Assembly: GCA_947561585.1 (NCBI GenBank)
Contig: CANNZV010002544.1
Location: 29,847 to 93,846 of the forward strand
Direction: 5' to 3'
Source of the DNA: Caprella mutica
Taxonomy: Eukaryota > Arthropoda > Malacostraca > Amphipoda > Caprellidae
DNA: 64,000 bases
The position numbers and the translations under genes were made by a program. The notes under the pieces were generated by a model. The model saw only the letters and a list, made by a program, of their open reading frames with translations, did not search any database and was not told where the DNA came from. Below, in pieces: positions 59,471 to 64,000 of the stretch; positions within the stretch are counted from its first letter, which is position 1; every line of letters begins with the position of its first letter.

Positions 59471-61198
59471 CTTGTTTGTTAATATATCTTGAAATTTGTG
59501 CAGCTCCCTACGAAAAGTTATATTTGCAAACTGTGTTTTAAAGAGGTTATACAACTTTGACATTCGACAAAACATGTGCTTTACAGTAGATCTTTTTTTC
59601 ATTCTATTCCAATGGAAGTCATTACCTTTGAGGCTTGTTGTTCTTTTTAGAACAACTTTTAGAAGTCCAAGAGGTCATCTATTTTTATATGCTATGACCA
59701 TGTTTTTAATTATCATTAAAATTTTGTCATCAGTTTATTATGCCAAAATATTCGGTGTATCCATATTTTTTCAACCCCTGTATTTCTCGATATAGTATAA
59801 ATGTGTGGTTACTTGTCAGGTCGGTATCACCTGGCTGGAAGTAGGTTAATTAAAGGAGCAGTACAGTCAGGGGGCAGTAACACTATGGCAAAATTAGTCC
59901 TAATTTTACCTAAATCGATTCAGAATGTTCAATTATGTAATATTAGAATGTTAGTTAGTTTAAGAAATATTTATGTAAAAAATATATGATAAAACTAGTA
60001 GCGTCACTGCGGAAGTTCTCTAAGTTATTGCAAAGATATTATACTACAATAAGATGAACCACTCTTACAATTTCTGTTTCAAAGTGTTTTGTGATGCCTC
60101 ACGCATTTCAATCTTGGAACTAGCCATTTTGTGATAATCATATTTCGAATGTTAAACATTAAACAAGTTTAAAATTTCTATACAATACTATGATTAACAC
60201 AAAATGCTGCAGTTTAGTATCAACGACTTGTTCCAACCTTGAAACTCAGGTGGCAGCACAAAGCTCTTTTGAACCAGAAATTAGTGCCTGTAGTGTATCT
60301 CATTATAATATAGTATCTCTGTTATTAGTTCGTTTGTGTGTGTGTTTTTTTTTTGTAGTTTTGTAAATTTTGGCGCCACTTATTCTTAGTTTTTTACATG
60401 AACCCAATTATATATAAATTGATTTATCAATCTTATTAGAATTTTCAAACCTAATATTCTACAATAAGGTTTTAATCTTATTAACGATTGTTCAATAATA
60501 TTATAATGTAAACAAAGTGTGAACTCGGTATAATTACCTTGAATGTGCTACGTGACCAAATTTAGTATAGTATTTTAGTATTCAGTACAATCTACATAGT
60601 CCGGTCAAAATAGAGAAAAATAGGAAAAAAATATTAGATAGCTAATTTTTACATATGTCACTTTATAGGTGTTGTTATATCACAGAAAAAAAGTTGACCA
60701 CTTAATGTCATTGGATTTCAAAGTTATTGAAGAAATTCATTTTGAAGGTTTAAAAACAGGTCATAATTTTTAACAGGTGATACGCTTGAGAAGTCTTGAT
60801 AACCGAATTACAGATAACAGAAATATAACCAATCTGGATAACAAAAAAATCCATGCATTTTTTTAAACTACGGATAAGTTTTAGAATGACTAAAAATCTA
60901 GAGTCTGTCATTTTTGACGAGTAACTTACTGATAAAAAATAAGTCACATTAATCGAAGGCGAAACAAGTTGAGATGAAAATTGTGTAAATGAATGTTACA
61001 TGACATTATCTGTTAATGAAACTATTTAAATTGTTCCTCAAAACAGGGAGAAGGTGAATTTTCTCGTGGCAATGCATTGCAACTGGCTGCAAACCAATGC
61101 ACGGCCCAATTAGCCTTTTGTTCTTCTTGGATGTGGACCTGCACTTCAAACGAGACATCCTGGAGAGAATAAGAATGCTGACGAAGAGAGGAGAACAG

Positions 61199-64000
61199 GT
61201 AGCGTTAGGATAGCGTAAATATTTAAATGTTTCTATACGACTTGTGAACGAAGGTTCCACATTTACTGAAATCTTAGTTCAAGTGAATATTATACTAAGT
61301 AAATATTGAACTAGGTAGCTAAATATTAAACTAATTAAATATTGAAGTATGTAACTAAGTAATCAAATCTCTTGATTTGATCAGGATGAAATGACTAATT
61401 GACTATGTATAGGGTATGGTAATCAGCTGGTCGAAATCAATTTGATATGTCCGCGTTGGGATTCAGAAAATCTTAAACTGCATTAATTACTGCGTAAATA
61501 GTATGCTTTTTGTTAATAACTAGTTAATTTTCAATCATTATGGTTGATTTTTTGCCAATAGTTATACTAATAATATTAGTATATTCACAGATTAAAATTT
61601 AATGTACATATGTTTCTAGTCTAAGGACCAATAAAAGCTATAGAACTATGGTTAGAAAAGAGTTGACAGACTTGAACATTTAACTTAACTATTGTAAACC
61701 ATATAATATAAGTTTAAGGCTCGTTTACTCGCTGCTAGCTGCGAGCTTACAAGCTGGCGAGTGAGATAGTGATGATGACATGTAGGGGAAGATGGTCATC
61801 AATGGGACACTGGGAACAATGGGACATGACCAATAATTTTTTTATTTGAGGGTAATTTTAACAACTTCTTAGTGGCAAATTAGGCACACTTCAGTGCATT
61901 CACTCGCATTGCATTCAGCGGTTGGGGTGCAGTCAGCTCTGCTTAAAAGCAAAAACATGTTTTAGAGGTGAGAAAACTAAATTTTTCGTACTTTGTTTCA
62001 ATTGTTATAAACTTGTTAATTTAACATATAATGATAAAATAATATGTAAAATATGATCATATGAAAGGATTGCCTTTATACTTTTGTAGTTGAATCACTA
62101 TACTCATATGTTTTCAAAATTGCGTTATGTGATCATTGAGACAGCAAATTTGGTGAAAAATGTGACAGCGACATATTGTCAACCAAACTGTCTAGTTATT
62201 CCATATGAATCAATAAATATCTATTTTTGATACAATAACGTGAACTGTAGCTTCAGGGCTTCTTGTAGAAACAGAAATTCCAGCTGAAGCGGGACTTTCG
62301 ACCATGTTCAAGGGCTTTAGCAATCTGAGGTCATCACAAAGCACAGCATGTAAAATAAATTTCTCATAATAAAAGAAAAAGACGCAGCATGATTGAACCG
62401 GATACACCAGAGAAAGAAGAGCTTATTGACGGTGCCACAAAAAAGATAGGGCCTTCGAAATCACTTCATAAACTATAAAGTATCCGTAGATGGCCTGTAA
62501 ACTCTTGTTTTTGGTGTGGTACAGAACTCTTAATCTAACTGATCCATTTGTCTGAAGAAGCGGACTAAGATATGCTCACTTGATGAACTTACCTGTATGG
62601 AAAACGTCGGAAATGATGGTTTATGTTCTTCAAGAGTTTGATGGGACTTCTAAAACGGTGTACGGACAACTGCCATGCGGATAACTGCCATGCGGATAAC
62701 TGCCATAGCGGACAACTGCCATGCAACAAACTGCCATGCGGACAACTGCCATGCAATTTATTATAATTATAATTTGGGTGATTTGTAATGCGATTGTAAC
62801 CTTAACCTTTCATGGATTGAATTTAATGTGAAGTATAATATTATTTTAACGTCAACATTTAGAATAAAAATACAAATTGTAAAGTCCGAAATTGTGAATG
62901 AAGAAAGATAGAAATTAATATTGAAGTAATACTAAATTTCTTTCTTTGTTAAAATCATTTTCTTTCACATTTAACTCCTTACATAATCAAATGGATGACA
63001 AAAAGGTTAAAATCTATAGATGCAAATCTTTCTTTTCAAACATTTCAAAATACAAGGAATAGTACAAACATAAGCTTTGCAAGTTAAAATCTCCAGTGCA
63101 TCTTAGTATTTTTAAGAGTTGCTTTTACGCAACACTATAGGCATATATGAGATATAGGCAGGCCTCGCTTTAAGTACAACTCACTTTAATAAAAGTGGTA
63201 CTTATTTCGAGTCATGTCTCGAAAAAAGTACCGTTCGTAGACATAGAAAACGGAGACAATTTTTCGTGATTAATTCACGGTAACTATCAAAAATATCAAA
63301 ATTATAATCCAGAAGAGGTTATTAGAAGTAATTGGTTCAGAAAATCCATATGACCCATTTTAGGGTAAGTTACGTGTTATTGAACGGTTTCATATTTTCA
63401 AACACCTAAAAATCTTAATATAATAATCATTATTTAACTTTTATTTCAATTGGTATTCATGATACCAATTTGAATAGAGGTTGAATAATAATTATAATTG
63501 TTATATCTACTTTTCAGACGTGTCCGAGAATGTAGAACGTACCAATAACTTGAAACTTAGTACCCTTCTTCCAAAAATATTTCATAGAGCATAAAATGGC
63601 TGTTTGTTAAATGTTACACAATAATTATAGAAATATAAGTAGGTATCTATTAATTACTCCCCTATACTGAGTGAGAGTTAAGCTATGGTTGGATTTTAAA
63701 ACATTTAATAAATTCACTACTTTAAACTTTCACCACAGTCACAAACACTGTTTGATAATAGGCTTATATATAGTACTTAAACACAGTTTATAGAATAGGG
63801 ATTATAAACTGTGACTCTAGTTCTAAAAACAAATTTTCTTTCATTATAACTCATAGAAAATGAGATATATAATCAAGGAGTGACAATTATAAATTCTTGT
63901 TACTTTGCTTCGCTTTAGTTACCGTTTGGTAATTAAACTGAGTTGTGATTTAGTAACTAAGGCGGGGGATGCCTGTAATTATATTTTTATTTGTTCTTAG
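61199..64000. other. Intergenic / copy B intron 9, no further exon found
   Basis: The first ~250 bp is homologous to copy A intron 9, up to a truncated CAGGGTACAG-family MITE (61405-61460). A GGACAACTGCCATG 15-bp array lies at 62660-62756 and a hairpin at 63375-63556. AGGGGAAGATGGTC at 61784 looks like a transposon terminus. No gene supported. Confidence 0.5.
62660..62756. repeat. 15-bp GGACAACTGCCATGC array
   Basis: Six units of (C)GGAYAACTGCCATG with small variation. Shares its core with 40886-40970 and 51088-51140. Confidence 0.85.

Larger units (their letters stand above)
52419..61198 (+). pseudogene. Chondroitin sulfate synthase head copy, exons 1-9, damaged (copy B)
   Basis: Exons 52419-53231, 54260-54400, 54681-54813, 55258-55435, 55990-56155 and 56249-56308 match copy A exons 1-6 in phase; exons 2-6 match exactly in length and exon 1 is three codons shorter. 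The N-terminal GT31 domain is open, with RADDDVYI at 168-175. Exon 7 (remnant 56398-56472) lacks its acceptor: an 8-bp deletion removed GCAG plus the first four exon bases. Exon 8 is 56624-56784 (161 nt, intact). Exon 9, 61047-61198, is 152 nt against 150; the 2-nt insertion near 61110 breaks the DVD motif and gives a stop at 61170-61172. Exons 10-12 are not found by 64000. A truncated ~500-aa single-domain product is possible if transcribed. Confidence 0.92.

Overview
The window is AT-rich animal DNA, almost certainly from an invertebrate. Genes are split by many short GT-AG introns. The two genes that can be named, TRAPPC13 and chondroitin sulfate synthase, are animal-type, and most of the rest is transposon debris (Ty3/gypsy, Tc1/mariner, pogo-like, hAT-like, Harbinger-like, TTAA elements, a LINE fragment) and minisatellites. 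The species cannot be told from sequence alone. No rRNA, tRNA or CRISPR array was found.

Layout. 1-5927: 5' part of a Ty3/gypsy LTR retrotransposon on the minus strand (partial pol, gag, long leader, probable primer site and LTR), lying in the first intron of the next gene. 5984-12611: TRAPPC13 on the plus strand, ten exons giving exactly 427 codons plus stop; its first exon is not in the window. Two splice junctions of this gene are embedded in tandem arrays: about 12 copies of the exon 4 donor and a 22-bp ladder of acceptors before exon 6. 13-17 kb: the last two exons of an unrecognised minus-strand membrane protein with an acidic repeat tail, and its transposon-filled intron. 17.4-25.4 kb: a stack of non-autonomous DNA transposons, including a family ending CCAGTCTG/CAGACTGG with 8-bp target duplications and a TA-flanked element carrying a 22-bp minisatellite.

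25428-37033 (minus): an intact 12-exon chondroitin sulfate synthase gene (copy A, 779 aa; exon sum 2340 nt, all phases consistent). 41361-42361 (plus): a broken tail copy with exons 10-12 only (copy C). 52419-61198 (plus): a head copy with exons 1-9 (copy B) that has lost the exon 7 splice acceptor and has a 2-nt insertion in exon 9. B homology stops and C homology starts within the same intron (intron 9), so they look like complementary pieces of a duplicated gene. A mariner element sits in intron 1 of A, while B keeps the empty TA site.

45.9-50.1 kb is a 4.2-kb element with ~300-bp inverted ends, a decayed transposase and an inner ~970-bp foldback element rich in ATCGAT. 57.5-59.1 kb is an hAT-like insertion that carries a GC-rich LINE reverse-transcriptase remnant. 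The remaining stretches are AT-rich with no gene that I can support.

How the genes work. TRAPPC13 is a TRAPP vesicle-tethering subunit (ER-Golgi and autophagy traffic). Chondroitin synthase is a Golgi type II membrane enzyme polymerising GlcA and GalNAc. They are neighbours with no evident functional link. The most unusual features are the splice-site minisatellites in TRAPPC13 and the broken, permuted duplicate of the chondroitin synthase.
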